Shown: positions 47,853-61,739, counted from the first letter of the stretch. The stretch is 64,000 bases of DNA from Stratiolaelaps scimitus (GCA_019614645.1 JABWDB010000030.1:3844001-3908000); one strand, 5' to 3'. Numbers and translations are program-made. Notes: generated from the sequence alone by a model not told the origin.

Positions 47853-48982
47853 ACACAAACCACCTTGCATTACATATAGTTAAAGTATTTTACCAATGGA
47901 ATTTTGTTGATTTTTGTCTTGTTCTCGAACTAATATAATCTACGCTCTCTCTCTCTCTCTCGACAGTTATGATATATGCGTCCTTGTGTGTCATAGCTAG
48001 AGACTTCCTGTCCCTCTGTTATTTGGCTAGTCCACTGCGCAGAGAGAGATTCCCTTTCGAGCGGAGTCTCGAACAAGGAGAGGCGCCTCTCAAACATAAG
48101 TGGCGAGAGTAAGCTTACAAAATAAGAACAAACTGTCATCTATCTTGTTGAAGTTCCACCCTATAACTAGAGTATCACAACGAAACGTGGGTGGGTAGTT
48201 CTGCCTTCATTTATCTCTGTGTTTTGGAAGGGCTTGCCGTAAGTTTGTCTGATTCGAAAAAAATAGAGTAAGTGGCCGCAGCTGCCAGACGTACAATAAT
48301 ATATTCGACCATGCCCTTGGCCCAATCTACGAAAGGCGCAATCTCCTTGTCGCAATAGTTCGTATTATGCAGTCGATTTCGACCACGGCGGTTCGCGGAG
48401 GCTTCTCGAGTGGCGAACGAACTTGTTGTTTCAAACTTTTCCATTCGAAAGTTCTATCAACTATTTTCTCGTCTGAGGATTCATTGTGGGCCAAATGCAA
48501 AGACTTCATATGTGGGCGACTTCCCTATAAAATCAAACATGAACGTAACAATGTTTAGGATAACGATATTATCTGTAGGAAATTACGTGAATATGATGAA
48601 TAATGACAATAATTATATTAAAGATTAAAACGTAATTCATAGTAGAGTGAAAATAGGAGCGAAAATATCTGAAGATTTTATGCTATGTACCCCCCAAGAC
48701 TACACATTCGAATATATGTTGTGGAGAAAATTCACAGAAAATTTACAAAATTATTAGCAACAAATACAGAAAAACAACAAATATCCTCAACGGCAGAATC
48801 AGCAACAACCATTCGATAATAAGGATGGAAAAAGAGAGCATCGCCAGTTGATCGTCACCCAAATGACGTCTATTAATTTATTAAATGACATCGTAAACGT
48901 CGCCACATGAGTGGTACTTTCCTGTTGTGTGGTGTCGTTATTAGTAGCCGGGGTGGCAATCGAATGGCCCTGCCTCTTTGCA

Positions 48983-48983
<1 letters not shown>

Positions 48984-49040
<57 letters not shown>

Positions 49041-49041
49041 T
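48984..49041. repeat. (TA)n microsatellite, longest in the window
   Basis: About 58 bases of TA with a single G interruption at 49031. Confidence 0.92.
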
Positions 49042-50773
49042 CTCTCTGTCGATTCCCGTCTATAAGAATACATGTCATTGGAGGTATTTATGATTATGCC
49101 GAGATGGTTCAGGTCCCGTGATACCAGCAAGAATCGTGTTTACCTGACGAAAAGGACAGACGCGTACATTTCAGTGGTCACTATGTTCCCTCTTATGTTA
49201 CCACTGAACTGCCAACTAATAACATACCATCGTGGCATAATGGCATTAACACTTGATGTACACTTCACGTAACAATAATTCAGAAACAATGGATACAACT
49301 TCATCGTTGCACGATACCTCTCTGATGAGCAGCTATGTACGGAACCTTCGGAAGGATTGCGTAATGCCATGTGATATGAAGCAAAGTTTGATGGCCTAGG
49401 TAAACCTCTATACAATATTTTTTCCTTATCCCTTTTCTAGATACATATAGATTGTAGCGTGTATCTCGGAACTAAAATGAATATAAAAGACTAGAGAAAC
49501 TTTTGCAGGTAACGATGGACTTTACCCAAAATCAAATAATCACCTCATGATTTTAATCAAAATTTGATATACTCTGATAGGAAGGAGTTCACCTCAAAAA
49601 TTTGTTAGCAAATACTTTTTGTCCTTTTCGAATTTGCTTATTGAGATTGAAAACACTCACTGAGTTCTCCTGCACGGTTTAACCAAAACCAGTTCTTCCT
49701 GGGGTGCGTACTTGATCGTATTTTTTTTTTAGTTTCGGCAAGCTTATTTAACTATGTACATAAAAATACAAGTTCCATCTGAAAGTAAGGCCAAAGTCCG
49801 TTTAAATAGGTAAATAAGATCGAATGCTTCGAGTGATGCATTCCAAACTCAATATAATTATTCATTTTTTTCAAAGGGATATGTCACCTCAGGGGGCTTT
49901 ATTTTGGATCTATTATCGACACGAGATTTCAACCGCAAATTAATCGAACGCCTTCGACGGTGCAGAGCGCCGTAGCCCAAATTTCACTTTTTCCAGAGCT
50001 GTGATAATCTAGACGTCGAAGCTAGGACCAGAATTTATTTATCCATACTTACTGTAATCTGCGCATACTCTTTCACCATACTGCAAAGGTGAAGACAAGT
50101 AAGATAGGTAGCGCACGATCTTGCACTTTTATGAACTCATACAGTCTTTTTGAAGATTCCGGTTTACAGCGCATTCAAAAAAAAATCATGCTGAAAGTTT
50201 AACGATAGCAGGTTAGGTTTTTTTGGTGCTTGATATGCTTCTCGTCCGATTTGTATTATAAGCGCTATCGTTGAGCCTTCGTATTCTATGGCCGTTGTGT
50301 AACGCCATAGAACATGCTGTGTCTGTGTGATAGCCTGGACCAACAAAGGGACCCCCCCTCGCCCTCCGTATAATCAGCCTGCTATCGGTAGAGCGGAGGA
50401 GCCTTTGTCTAAACTAATTTCCTCCATACGACGTTTCTCTGCCGAAGTACAAGCAGGATTTGAGGCAGATATCGTTGCACTTCAGATAATTTTCTAATGG
50501 GAAGTATAGAAGTTGATAATATAAACTCCGGGGACTGCACGATAACGTGTATATCAATGTCTACTCAAACAATGGGCTGTACTTTAAAATGTAGATAGGG
50601 TGTTAAATAACATTTATTGATACACATACCGGTGAAAATATTTGTATCAGACGAATCCATAGAAGTCGCAGTATCGAACTATGAACAGCCATTGGTGACA
50701 CCAAGGTGTGATGTGTTTCAATACGCGAGTAAGCAAAAAAGTTAAAAGAGTGATGTATTTGTCGAAATAAATG

Positions 50774-50800
50774 TGTATATATATCTATATATATATATAG
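50774..50800. repeat. (TA)n microsatellite
   Basis: TA run with one C interruption. Confidence 0.85.
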
Positions 50801-51597
50801 TCGATATGGTTTTTTCTAAAAATCGGTGACTTCACACGGCAGTACCTAACTACAACGCCACAAGCGACGCCTCAATTCTAGAAGAAGTGACATTCTCCAC
50901 CATATGGAATTCGGTCCTTTTTCCCAACTTGCGGGCACCGACGAGACACTATTAAGGAATGCCATGGACTTTTACATTAGGTGAAATAGGTTCGAAACAT
51001 GATTTAAGTATTGTATTGTTAAGGAATCCTTTCACATGAAGGTTGTACGGACGTTTCCCAGAGGGAGGCCTGCTGATGTTCCAAAAGCTCTATTGGATGG
51101 TAACCTACATGGCTCAGATTAGATTAGGTCCGACCATCATTAAGAGTGTCCTGGATCGACACCAGATGGAGCAAGCCCGAGGTACAGGCTTACGTATTTA
51201 GTAATAGACCCCCCCTTCTTGGAGTGAGTGGAAAACTCAAGAGGCGATTTAAATCTCCCTATGCTATCTCCCTATGTAGAGGGACTTCTTTCGGAAAGAC
51301 CACTTGAAGCTTTCCGACTCCCATAGAACATACATTGATAGAGATCCGTTTCCTTCTGAAAGAGCGCAGTGGCCGTCGATAAGTTGTTGAAGGACTCGCA
51401 TACAGTGACACCAGATGAGCGACCAAATTTCCTACGAGCTGAACTAGATATTTTTTGCTTCACAGTTGTTGTATGTGAAGGTTTATTCCATAGCTGTTGT
51501 ATTCAAACATGTATGGTAGCACATAGATAACTGTTAGTACAACAATGCGTACGACACTGTCTGTTTATCTAAGAACTCTTCTAATGCCCAAACGAAG

Positions 51598-51701
51598 ATA
51601 TATATATATATATATATATATATATTGATAATAATAATAAAAATACGGATGGCGCCAGAAGAATATGTTTGGAGTGATATATGTATATATATATATATAT
51701 A
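51598..51701. repeat. paired (TA)n microsatellites
   Basis: Two TA runs, 51598-51626 and 51678-51701, separated by about 50 bases that include an ATAATAATAA run. Confidence 0.9.
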
Positions 51702-52699
51702 GAGTTGAGGTTTAAGAAAGTGATGCAAGTGCTCAAAAATAATTCATAGGCATTCTATTTCGTTTAGTTGACTCAACTGCTTAAGATGGAGGGTCATGAT
51801 TTTTAAATGAAGTGCTTGAATGAAAGTTATTCGACACGGAAGCACCTCATGCTTACTTGTTCGAAGCATTCATATTTTGAATAGCGATTGAATCTCTGTT
51901 CGAGGATAGTAAATATAAATATGATAGAGGTATTTTGTAAGACGAAGAACAGAAGAAATATTATGTAAAATTATTAATATTATGTAACATTCTTCTTTTG
52001 TAGAATACCGCAAGACAACTGTTATAAATACAATCAGATAACCACTTTTAGCCGCTTTACTTCGCGGTCTCCACTACTGGGCCACTTGAGTGACCGTCCA
52101 CCTGTCCTGAAAACGCAACTTTCTTCCCAGAACGAACATTGACCCCTTGAAATGGGTGTTTACTATGCGGTTATGGCCAGGTAGGGAGAAAGTGCTACCC
52201 TGCCCGAAGCGAATCCGGCCACTGTGTTCATCCCGAATTGCGTGGATCTGAGGTCGGACAGCAACGAAAAAGCGGCCAAATTTCGTTGTATTATGCCCAA
52301 CCTTGGAGTCCTAAAACAAATAAACCAATGTTTAGGTACGAAACAAACCAGCAGTGTCAAATGTCAGTCAATTGACTTCGATCAGTCAATTGCCCTAGTA
52401 AATCAACCTGATTCGCAATTAACTGTGTCCCTGCAAATAAATCGGGAGCACCACTAATTTTCTAGATAAAGGAATTACTAACCATCACTAACGTCTCATA
52501 GTGATGAAATCGCGTGGTCCATTTTTAACAAATAATCATACAGCACGTGACGAATTTTCATATCTTTGCATTTCGCGTGAAGCACAAGCGTTCCTCATTC
52601 AAACTAACCAATGACGCCAAGGGGATTTAACCTGCACAAACAGTCCGCTCGGTAACCGACCAGGCCTCCCACCCACAAGTCCTTCTGTGAAGGGATATA

Positions 52700-55520
52700 A
52701 CGTCACACTGACACAAACATTTTCAATATTTACTTTTCTGGCACACTTTTAGAGAAATTGAAATATTATTCTATTAAAAATATATAGAGAAGGATGCTCT
52801 TAGATGACTAAATAAATACCATACACACATATCTTTTTTAAAGAGATTGAGGAATAAAATCTTCAAAAAGACACCACAGCTTCACATGCAAACATATCTG
52901 CCTCATTAGAACTGTCAAATATTATTGTAAATTCGAACGCACTCAGTGCATTGCACGTACGGTTTAAGTCCAATTGAAGAATTCCATCCTTTGCCTGTTT
53001 GTATACATCATAAATTTGTACAGAAATTCAACCCAACCATACTTCGCCTACCGGCAAACGGTTGGCAAATCAGCATGTTTTTTTAGTACTTTTTATTCTT
53101 ATTCAATGATAGGGCCAACCGAGGTAATATTGAAGGAATAGTTGAAACATAGATCCTCAGAGTACTTTATGGCTCCATAAACATTAGTACAAAAACACCC
53201 CTTTCTTATGCTATAACGCATGTTAAGTAGTCATGTGTATGGAATCGGTAATGCATAGCTTAAAACATAAGCAGTGTTAATTCCAGACACATACGCTCCA
53301 TCCCAGCGAATGCGGTTATAACAATATATTGGTGACTTGCGTAAATGTTCTGCCGTGGTTTCGTTCTCAACGACAACCATTGGCTATTCCCTTTATGTTG
53401 TTGAGAATGGTTTGGCGGATTCCCATCACGAGCGCGCGAATATTGCGTACGGTTTCCTGTTAATGCCGAACGGCTGTCGTGCTCGATTCTGAGGCACAAA
53501 AGCGATTGTGGGATCATATGGCTAGTTCCCTTCTGAGGCCACTACCTTATCGAGACCTTCAATGGATCGATCTGGTATAAATACGGGAATATATTACTTT
53601 TTACCCGAAATGTATTCGAGTTGGCGACAAACGTGCAACCAGTAATAGGCTACTGTGAGGGTGTCTCTATTGAAAGACCCTAACCAATGAAAAAAAATCT
53701 ATTCATCCCGTTTCGACCGAATAATACACGTCAGTAGACTTTGTGTGTATGTATATACGCCAGTGACAGAGTTGGCACATGTCTATGGAAGTGTTGACTG
53801 GTGTAGACATTTTAACACAGGTTGTGACTTTGTAGTTTCACATATTACACGAGGAGCCCGAACATTATGATATATCTTTATATCAATGTTGTTGAATGTA
53901 TGCCCACAAAGGACTTCTGGTCCCCCCACCAAGCCTCTGGCTTATGGCGATACTCATTAATATACCTAAATGTTGTTTACACGCATTGTCCGCGGACAAT
54001 TGTTGGCCCAATAATAACAATAATAATATGCAGCTGTCTGAGCGGAAGTGACGTGCAACGGTTTAGAGAATAATATCGTGGGGCAGGAAAATTGGGAATG
54101 CGTTTTTCGAATTAATTTCAATTGGAAACAACCAGGGCAGTGGCCTATAAATGAATAAAACATATACCGTATATGCTCAGGCACATATCTGTATACTATA
54201 CAGATCGTTGTTTACATCGAAGATTGGTCAGCACAACAATATCTTCCATCTCACCTCCGGGATAATGAAAATCTAGAGTTATAGTATTAAGGTGCCGTGA
54301 AGCAAATTCTCGCGAAAACAAGTACGGGTCTGAGAACGAAACTTTATAAGAACCTAAACCGGAACCTTCGAGATGCTGCCTGTATAAGCAGATTGGCGAA
54401 ACTGGTTCACCGATTACAGGATATCGTGTACATTTCACCATTTCAGTGATCGAAACTCGATCAGTTTCGGGCGAAATGGCTTTCGACATGGAAGAACGAC
54501 TAAACCAAGCAAGCTATCTTTATGGCGAATGTATAATTCGAACTTAGCTGGGGGTTAATTTTTATAGAGTTTTGAGCTTGGCTTCAAATTGAACAAAACA
54601 AGCTTCCCGAGGTCTTCTGAAGCTATTTTGCGATAGTCCCTTGTTCGCGTGGTGGTAGCTTATTTTTGAATCAAGTTACAATTGAAAGTATCCAATGGGC
54701 TGAAGGAAAATGGTGTACTTGTACACGTGGAGGACTTTTTTGTTTGGGATTACGGGGATGCCTGAGACGTGGAGTGAGTGCTGAGATCTATTTGGTTGCG
54801 CAATGATTTAAATAATATTAATAAAAGGCTGAAAGCATTAGGAGCGAAAATGGCTCGCGCTGGTGTCGTTCTGACTGAAGCTCACAAGTTTCAGGTATGA
54901 CTGTGATCTTCACACCACACGTTGGTGATCTTACCTCCAGTCAGGCACGAGTTGAGTTAAGAATGAATGATTAAAAATTACGGTTCGAAAAATACGACAT
55001 GGCCAGCAAGGAAATAATCTCGACGTCATGTGAGAGCTATTGTATCACCCCCTAGAAAAGAAGAGAAATGATTCAGTAAAATATGGTCGTTAAAGCTAAG
55101 TGATCTAAGCCATATCTTTGGCATGCTTTGTCCAAGCGACGTCCCTGGATGGCATACGGATACTCTTTCAGCTAGTGATTCACTAGACAATGAGCCCTGT
55201 GTTGATGTGTCCTCCATGATTAAATGGTATGACATATCGAACGACTGTGATTGGGAATATAGGTACTATAAAATACGAACGGACTGACAATTCGTAAGTA
55301 CGATTCAGCATTAAGATATAGGAGCTCAAGAATGGGAAATAAATAACGACAATAAATACAGACAATACTCGTACTGTATCACTTCATTGCTTTCTTGCAT
55401 AGGAGCACTTGCTGTCGAAACTCGAGTTCGACAGCGACCCTTGCTGTAACATAGAAAATGTCACCCTTAGATTGATTTCGTTATATATAGGCTTGAAACA
55501 GAAAACATTGCATCCAAAGT
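52700..55520. other. gene-free stretch
   Basis: Frames 53260-53517 - and 54196-54489 - (97 codons) have no recognised motif. Nothing else seen. Confidence 0.4.
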
Positions 55521-55529
55521 GTAAACATA

Positions 55530-55535
55530 TTTATT
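55530..55535 (-). terminator. possible poly(A) signal for minus-strand exon
   Basis: TTTATT on the plus strand is AATAAA on the minus strand, 131 bases after the TGA that ends the 55667-55873 frame. Confidence 0.3.
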
Positions 55536-55666
55536 GGCAAAAATCCATATGAAAATCCGTAGACGCTTGAAACAATTGCGCATCCATCTCGTTGGGCTGC
55601 CCAGCTCGCACTTTGCATAAAGACTATGGGTGACGTGTTAGCAAACTCCCACTGACTCGAGAGAAT

Positions 55667-55873
55667 TCAATCAGCCACAGAATGCATAACGCGGGACCTT
55701 GTTAGTATGGCGCTAGAAGGCGCACACAAGAGGGACTTTGATTCTTTTAACGAAACCACCTCTTCAACGTGACCAGAGTTTCGTCGTTTTAGATTTGCCT
55801 TCAAAGCAGACCAAGCCCTCGCATACGCCACCAAAGCCTCGGTGAAACAATCGCGTCGTTCTTTCAGATGTAT
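55667..55873 (-). CDS. possible terminal exon of an unknown minus-strand gene
   Basis: On the minus strand, CATCTCCAG at 55882-55874 could be a splice acceptor. The frame that follows has 68 sense codons and ends at TGA 55667-55669. It contains CFTEALVAYARAWSALKANL and KRRNSGHVEEVVSLKES, which looks helical and charged. A canonical AATAAA lies 131 bases downstream. The acceptor has only a weak pyrimidine tract, and no preceding exon was found to the right. I do not recognise the protein. A chance frame or decayed element is an equal alternative. Confidence 0.25.
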   Translation of the reverse strand: MHLKERRDCFTEALVAYARAWSALKANLKRRNSGHVEEVVSLKESKSLLCAPSSAILTRSRVMHSVAD

Positions 55874-56309
55874 CTGGAGATGTTACTTTATTCAACGTAG
55901 ATCCGCGTCCAACAGAATGTATTACGGCCCGATCATGCTGAGTAGTTTCCATGCAGGATTGCGTGCAGCGGCAATAGGAGACCGATCAATAATAAAAGCT
56001 AACGTAGTTTTGGGTGAGGCGTAACAAAATGTACCGATTCAGAGTTGGTACTCGAACCTGCTACCGAATACAGTATTTCCTTTACTTAATGACTCAGGTT
56101 GAGTAGGTATGCACCATGGCTGGGTACGGTGTATATTCTGGTTTGTTAAGAGGCTCGTGTAGCTCTATTATTCAACAGTAAAAGCGGTGTCGCGATCCGC
56201 GATGTGCAAAAAGAATTTCGATAATAATTGTGGACGAATAAGAAAAATTTCATTACCAAAACGGACGCACCTTAAGAACCTTCAGATTTGTTCGTTAATT
56301 CAGCTTTAG

Positions 56310-56490
56310 GAGCTCGGTGGCGTGGTGCATTCGTATACCTCTGCCTTGCAATCGGAGGAGGCACGTAGGTGTGCGGGTTCGATCCCCGCCGTTACACATT
56401 TGCATTTAAAAAGGGGTCCGTCTTATGAAGCAATGCCGAAAGCAGTACGATGAACGTTAAATGTTGGCTGTGAGTCAGCCTGGGAAAGCT
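56310..56490 (+). mobile_element. tRNA-headed SINE, second copy
   Basis: The head runs GGTGGCGTGGTGCATTCG, then CCTTGCAATCGGAGGAGG and GCGGGTTCGATCCCCGC (clean B box). The body holds GTTAAATGTTGGCTGTGAGT and CAGCCTGG at about 56456-56486. The same words in the same order are on the minus strand at 14685-14530, apart from a longer spacer here between head and body. The anticodon-position loop CTTGCAA again suggests an Ala(TGC)-like origin. The head lacks proper stems, so it is not a functional tRNA. Confidence 0.82.
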
Positions 56491-56555
56491 AAAATCTATG
56501 AGGCAAACATTTCGTTGTTCTAATGATCTCGACATATAATAATTGCTTTTTAAGA

Positions 56556-56597
56556 GCTGACCCTCAGCTGTTCGCCTATCTGACAGGCCTCAGCTTG
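56556..56597. repeat. dispersed palindromic module, second copy
   Basis: AGCTGACCCTCAGCTG plus CAGGCCTCAG, as at 22230-22264. It follows the SINE body by about 70 bases and may be part of a longer composite element. Confidence 0.6.
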
Positions 56598-56599
56598 AC

Positions 56600-58240
56600 A
56601 TATGATAATTGGTCATTTTCATTCTTAACGATTATGAGGCTCGACTTTTAAGCGAAAAACCTGGATTTCCGGTGCTACCAGCGAGTTGGATAGATTCACA
56701 TGAGGAAGACCAACGTGACAGTAGCTACAGACACAGCTTGGATATATAGACCGGACATGTCCCAAGTCTCAGGTGGCAAAACGGCAGGACGCCCTTCAGT
56801 TCAATGAAAGTCTGCATGATTTGAGTATAATATTTATAGGTATCGTCCATTTATACGGTATGATCTCACGTACGAGGTTGGCGGTGTTGCTGTCGTTATT
56901 AGAAATGAGATTACGATAGTAAACGATAGCTAGACTACGATAACTACGATGTCAGATCTATAATAAATGGCTGTAAATTGCTTCCAAGCGGAATTGTAGT
57001 GAAGCCCATCAAGTTTAATTAGTTCTCATATATAGCTCACCATCAGTAGCAGTCCTGGACCCAAATGGTTTATTCAAAATGCAACTAGCAAGCTTATTTC
57101 CAAGCTAAGCACGGATGCAGCTTGGATCATTATGCTAACGAAGCATTTATATGTCGCGAAACCCTAACTGATATTGTGGATTCATATTTTCGTTTGTGGC
57201 ACCTAAAGGTATTTTGATCTTACTAAACAAGAACGATTTCACTTTCATGAGTGATGAATCAACGTCGAAGTCTAATCGATCAGTTTTTCCCTGGCTAACA
57301 AAACGGTTACAGCTTTTCAATACGGTGTGCTCAACTCGAACGGTGGGTTACAATCGAACCGGCTTCTTTGGATGAAGCACTATGTGTACGGATAATTGGT
57401 TCTATGGTTTGGTTACTACGAAAATTCATGCAAATTCTAGATGTATGTACTATAAACTATGGTATTTTAAGGAACGAAGGTTCATGCTGGGCAGTGTACT
57501 AATTTTTTAATTTTCTTTTTAAAAGGGTGGGGGTTGGCATGCTTATCCCTATCAACACAGTGACCGGTCCCCCCTTAGGGAACTGTTGACCGCTTACATT
57601 ATTTAGATACTATTTCTGTTACAAATAGATCATTCCAATTTATATATTAATCATTCCAATTATCATATGTAAGTTTATTGTATATATTTAAATATCAAAC
57701 AAATACTCAAATTCTAAATCTTATCTATGGATGTTTCGGTTGAGACGTGTGCTAAATAACGAAAATAGTAGTTAATTAAATCACAAGAAACATTCTGAGC
57801 TGAGCCTCAGCGATCCCTTCTCACGTTCCGGCATAACTACAAAGATTTGCTCCTGGGGATCTTGTTGGAATTATCTGGATTTCCTGAAATAGACCTCTGT
57901 GCCAACAGGGCAATTTTAACCATATAACCATCTCATTGTGGCTATTCTCATAAATCTTATCGTGTCTATTCCCCTTTTCATATTATCCTTTGTGTTTTCC
58001 AATTAAAACCCCCAACGGCCGTGAGCTAAACCGTACTTACTCTCTTGACCTTCTATGCTTTTCTACTCGGATTTAGTCTGGATTTTTTTGGCCGATTTCT
58101 CGTTGATAAAAATGTGTGAATGGCGGGCAAGTCATACATCTGTCGTGGCTAAAGTCCTTTCTTGGCGTGGTCCATACAACGATGAAGAATGCCATGTTGC
58201 GGTCCTGAATTTTTCCGCTAGACATTGGGGATTTGGTATC
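56600..58240. other. gene-free stretch
   Basis: Holds only a variant of the palindromic module at about 57795-57812 (GAGCTGAGCCTCAGCG). No coding frame recognised. Confidence 0.4.
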
Positions 58241-58245
58241 TTCTC

Positions 58246-58310
58246 TAAATTAAAGAATTATAGTATGGGACGTCCCATACTATAATTCTTTAATTTATAG
58301 TATGGGACGT
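58246..58310. repeat. perfect 52-bp palindrome plus a third partial direct copy
   Basis: Bases 58246-58271 are the exact reverse complement of 58272-58297 with no spacer, centred on GGGAC/GTCCC. Immediately after, ATAGTATGGGACGT (ending at 58310) repeats the left arm in direct orientation. The order is arm, inverted arm, arm. DNA could extrude as a cruciform, and RNA would fold into a 26-bp stem. Confidence 0.95.
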
Positions 58311-61230
58311 GCGGCATCTTTTGATGAGTACGTATTGTATTTCTGCTAACTAAGACGAGTTGAAATTAAATCAAAAGGAAAAATACCTAAGGTTGATCCT
58401 TTTCGAGATAACGACAACCAATTGTCAGGTTACTTTTTGGGCAACCGCCTCATTTCGTCGGTGTATCTCAGAATTGCGAACGAAACAGGGTCAACATGTC
58501 GGTCATGGCCGAAGGCCCCGGCCGACGATACTCCTGCAACACGTACGAGAATCATTTCTATCGGGCTACCGAGGACCGCTCGATGATAAGGAAATATGCC
58601 ACCAGGGCATGGTCATTACATCGGTAAATAACCTAGGACAGTGCCCGCCGGGCAAGCCCAATCCTAGGCCCCTTTTTTTTTAATAAAATAATGTTACTAT
58701 TGGCGAAAAACTGCATGTGACGCTGATGACGGGTACTATGGATTCCTTACTGGCCTTTTGCAGTGAACTAAGATTAGAGTTCGTGGAGTTTATGAGTCCG
58801 GAGGGCAGACGATTGGACAATTATATCTTCGCTCATCAAATTTATGAAATGGAGTCATATACACACCCCACGGCCCAGTTCCTCTATGAATGTATGATAA
58901 TTGAGTTAATAACAATTTGTACATTGAATCTTTTTATTTAAAAAAAAAACAGATAAAGATGGCTTTAGAAAGTCTCAGTCGTTGTGAATATGCTATTCAG
59001 CTTTTTTTCGAGTATGCTACTTTAGTAAATGTAGAAGGTTTACCTTTTCTTTTAGTTTATCTACATAAATATATAAAATGATTCGGTAGTTTGAATAACC
59101 GTCGTCTTCTAAATAAGCCAAATTGATGGGAATCAAAAATTGGGTTAGCACTGCTTCTGTATTAGGTGACCAAAACCATACTTTTTTTTGAAAGAGAAAG
59201 CTCATTATTGCTTGGTTGTATCAAATTATGGAATATCTAACATTTTTTATATATGTTAATATAATATATAATAACATATCCGTTAACCCTTAGCGGTTGT
59301 GGATAATGGGTCAGGCTGCTGTCATATGATGCGGTGTTTCTCTACAGAAGTGCATAAGGTCCATTAGTATTTCCACTATTATTGCAGGTCTGTCTTTCGG
59401 CACATTGCGAACGTCTTCAAAACCCTGTAGCAAGTGAGCGCGATGAAATTAATATATAATACTATGTTTCGAAATGAATGAGAATTGTTTACACACATTT
59501 GAATATGATACATTGTTTTCGTGTTTCGCTTCTTTCGTTCGTAAGCTTTTGTTCCTTTCATCGCATATTACTCACCTTTGTCTTCAAGTTGCCATAATAA
59601 CAACTGGTGGGTTCAGCTGTAGTGTGCCTCGTTGAACCGGAAGGAAACGCCCCTCGATCCTGATGAAGGTCCGAAAATTCCTACCTGACGCCCTCTTCCG
59701 TGCCCCCGGACCGCTTGTTCTGCAATTTATACTTTAGCGAACTCGTTCGTTGGAACTCCACCAGACCGTTGATTTTGAAGCTATCAGGGACAGGTTTGAA
59801 TGGCTGGCGGAATATTTTCGACTGCATTCGGTTCATTACAAAAACCGCAATTGTTTCCGATGTGTTAAGGTTAGTTGTTTCCTATGTGGAGATGGTGGTA
59901 TGACATGATCTGTAATGTAAGCTATTTTCGACACAGCTCCATTAAAACACTAGTTAAATCATGTTTAGAATGTCCCGAATGCTTCACGCACCCTACAATC
60001 GTGTTTGTCAGTATTTGCTTTTAACTCAAAAAGCAACTTAAAATAGTGCAACAAAATAGGAAATAGCCAAGAGGATCCGTAATGAGACTTTTAGGCTCTT
60101 GACAGAGTGGCGGTTGTTTAACCCGTAGAACGAATGATATCGAAAACCGTTCTATTGACCTCTCCTTTTTGAGATGTGGCTTGTCTACCTCTGCGAAGCA
60201 GACCTTCCGCGTATGTCTTGCCTTAAGATTCCTTAAGTCGCGTTGGGTGACAAATTTTGCTCGTTCTTTAGTTACATACATTTGGGGTGGTGTGCTTCGT
60301 CGTCCGTGTTCTAGCTCCTAAGGGTCCTTGATGCACCTTGATCCTTGGAGTACTGCATACCACATACCCCAGTCCTCGTCTCGTTTCATCTGACAACGAT
60401 ATTCAGACGTGTGTGTGGTTATCCCCTGCAAAAGGTCCTTATCGCTGCTGTTTTGGGCAAGTAACGATTGCTATTTCCCCCAATGCGAGTAGTGGGCGTG
60501 TCGTGTTTGGGGGCAAGGCTTAGTTTACCGTGCGTTTAGAGGAAGTCGAGAACGAAGCAGTCGACAGACGGTTTTTCATTTGCGCTAATGAGAGCCACAG
60601 GTACCCGGTACAAGTATGACAGGAAAAGGGCGAAATACACAATTGCCATGTGTTTGTTAGATGTTGGGCTAATACATTGTTGACTGTACTATGACCTTGT
60701 CGAGTATAGCGATGAAGAGGGACGGCCGCACTTAAACTCTAACAAGGGGAAACAAAAGTGTAGCACAATGGCAAATTACTATATGGCATTTCAAGTCCTT
60801 ACAGGTTCTGACCCAGGGAGCTACTAAATAGGTTAGGTGATAAATTGACTCAGGCTACACAGAAAATAAAATGGAACCTAACTTCAAAGGCGATAATATG
60901 GAATGTTTAGAGCTAACGCAGCCGAAATTATGGTGGTGCATCATCGGAGGCAAGGCTTTTACAAGGATTCATTTGGTAGCTGACAGCCGGTGTATGTTAT
61001 TTATGCCCGGGAAGCATCGAGTTCATGTATGAAAGCGAGTATATACTTCCCTAAGTTTGTTCTGAGAGTCCCGAAAACAGAGATGACACGAGAAGAGCTG
61101 AAAACGTCTATAAAATAGAGTTGAAGATTGCGCATTTTGTCGAATTCACTAGATGGTCCCAGACGGTCGAACGGTCGAACTGGTTTGAGCAAGTTGGTAA
61201 GGTAAGTTTTACCTTTAGAGCACGAAATGA
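58311..61230. other. unassigned stretch
   Basis: Frames 58360-58683 + (107 codons), 58717-58941 +, 59017-59205 - and 59700-59903 + are open but carry no motif I can name. No RNA gene or transposon end was seen. Confidence 0.4.
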
Positions 61231-61234
61231 CAGC

Positions 61235-61640
61235 AATGAGATAACGGGGATCGCAGTGAGGTTACAGGTTATCGGTTACAAGGTACTTTCCGGGTTCACC
61301 TGCAATGTGAAAACGGTATGTTTGAACATACGGGAATGGGATAACAGCGTGACGGGGTGACTGGAACAGGGGCTGTGTAGTGAATCCATTAGGGAAATTG
61401 GGTAACCACAGCTACGCAACGAATTACGGTAACGGAACAATACAATCGAATGCCTGAGGCGAGGTAAGCGGAGAGCAGCATTAAGGTAACTGAATGAGTA
61501 GGATAATGTAGTGGATTGAACTTGATTCACAATGGAGGAACTAGAACGCTGGAATTACAAAGGTAACAATGATAGCTGTGGCGAAGTAACCTGATTAGTG
61601 CTACAGGGTAACAGGACAGTTTCACACGGATTAGGTTAGA
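61235..61640. repeat. GGTAAC/GGATAA-rich island B
   Basis: GGTAAC or GTAAC recurs at about 61401, 61428, 61484, 61561, 61585 and 61606, with CGGGAATGGGATAAC near 61330 and GGCGAAGTAAC near 61578. Counterpart of 40430-40860. Confidence 0.5.
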
Positions 61641-61739
61641 ACACAGAAAGAAAGGTTCAGATCATATCTAGGTAGGGATGACAGAAGGACAATGTACTTG
61701 AGCCCAGGTACACGTAACCTTTAAAAATGAATCTCATAT

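Larger units (their letters stand above)
47000..52580. other. gene-free stretch with microsatellites
   Basis: No supported coding region. The frame 52224-52457 + (77 codons) and 47069-47395 - (108 codons) lack motifs. Apart from the TA runs listed separately I see nothing notable. Confidence 0.45.

Noticed and set aside
52590..52690. tRNA-like sequence on the minus strand
   Set aside because: A weak B-box-like AGGTTAAATCCCC and GGTTACCGAGCGG string are present, but no cloverleaf and no second copy were found.
59017..59205. 62-codon minus-strand frame (MSFLFQKKVWFW start)
   Set aside because: Looks protein-like but is short, AT-rich and has no neighbours, splice sites or motif to support it.
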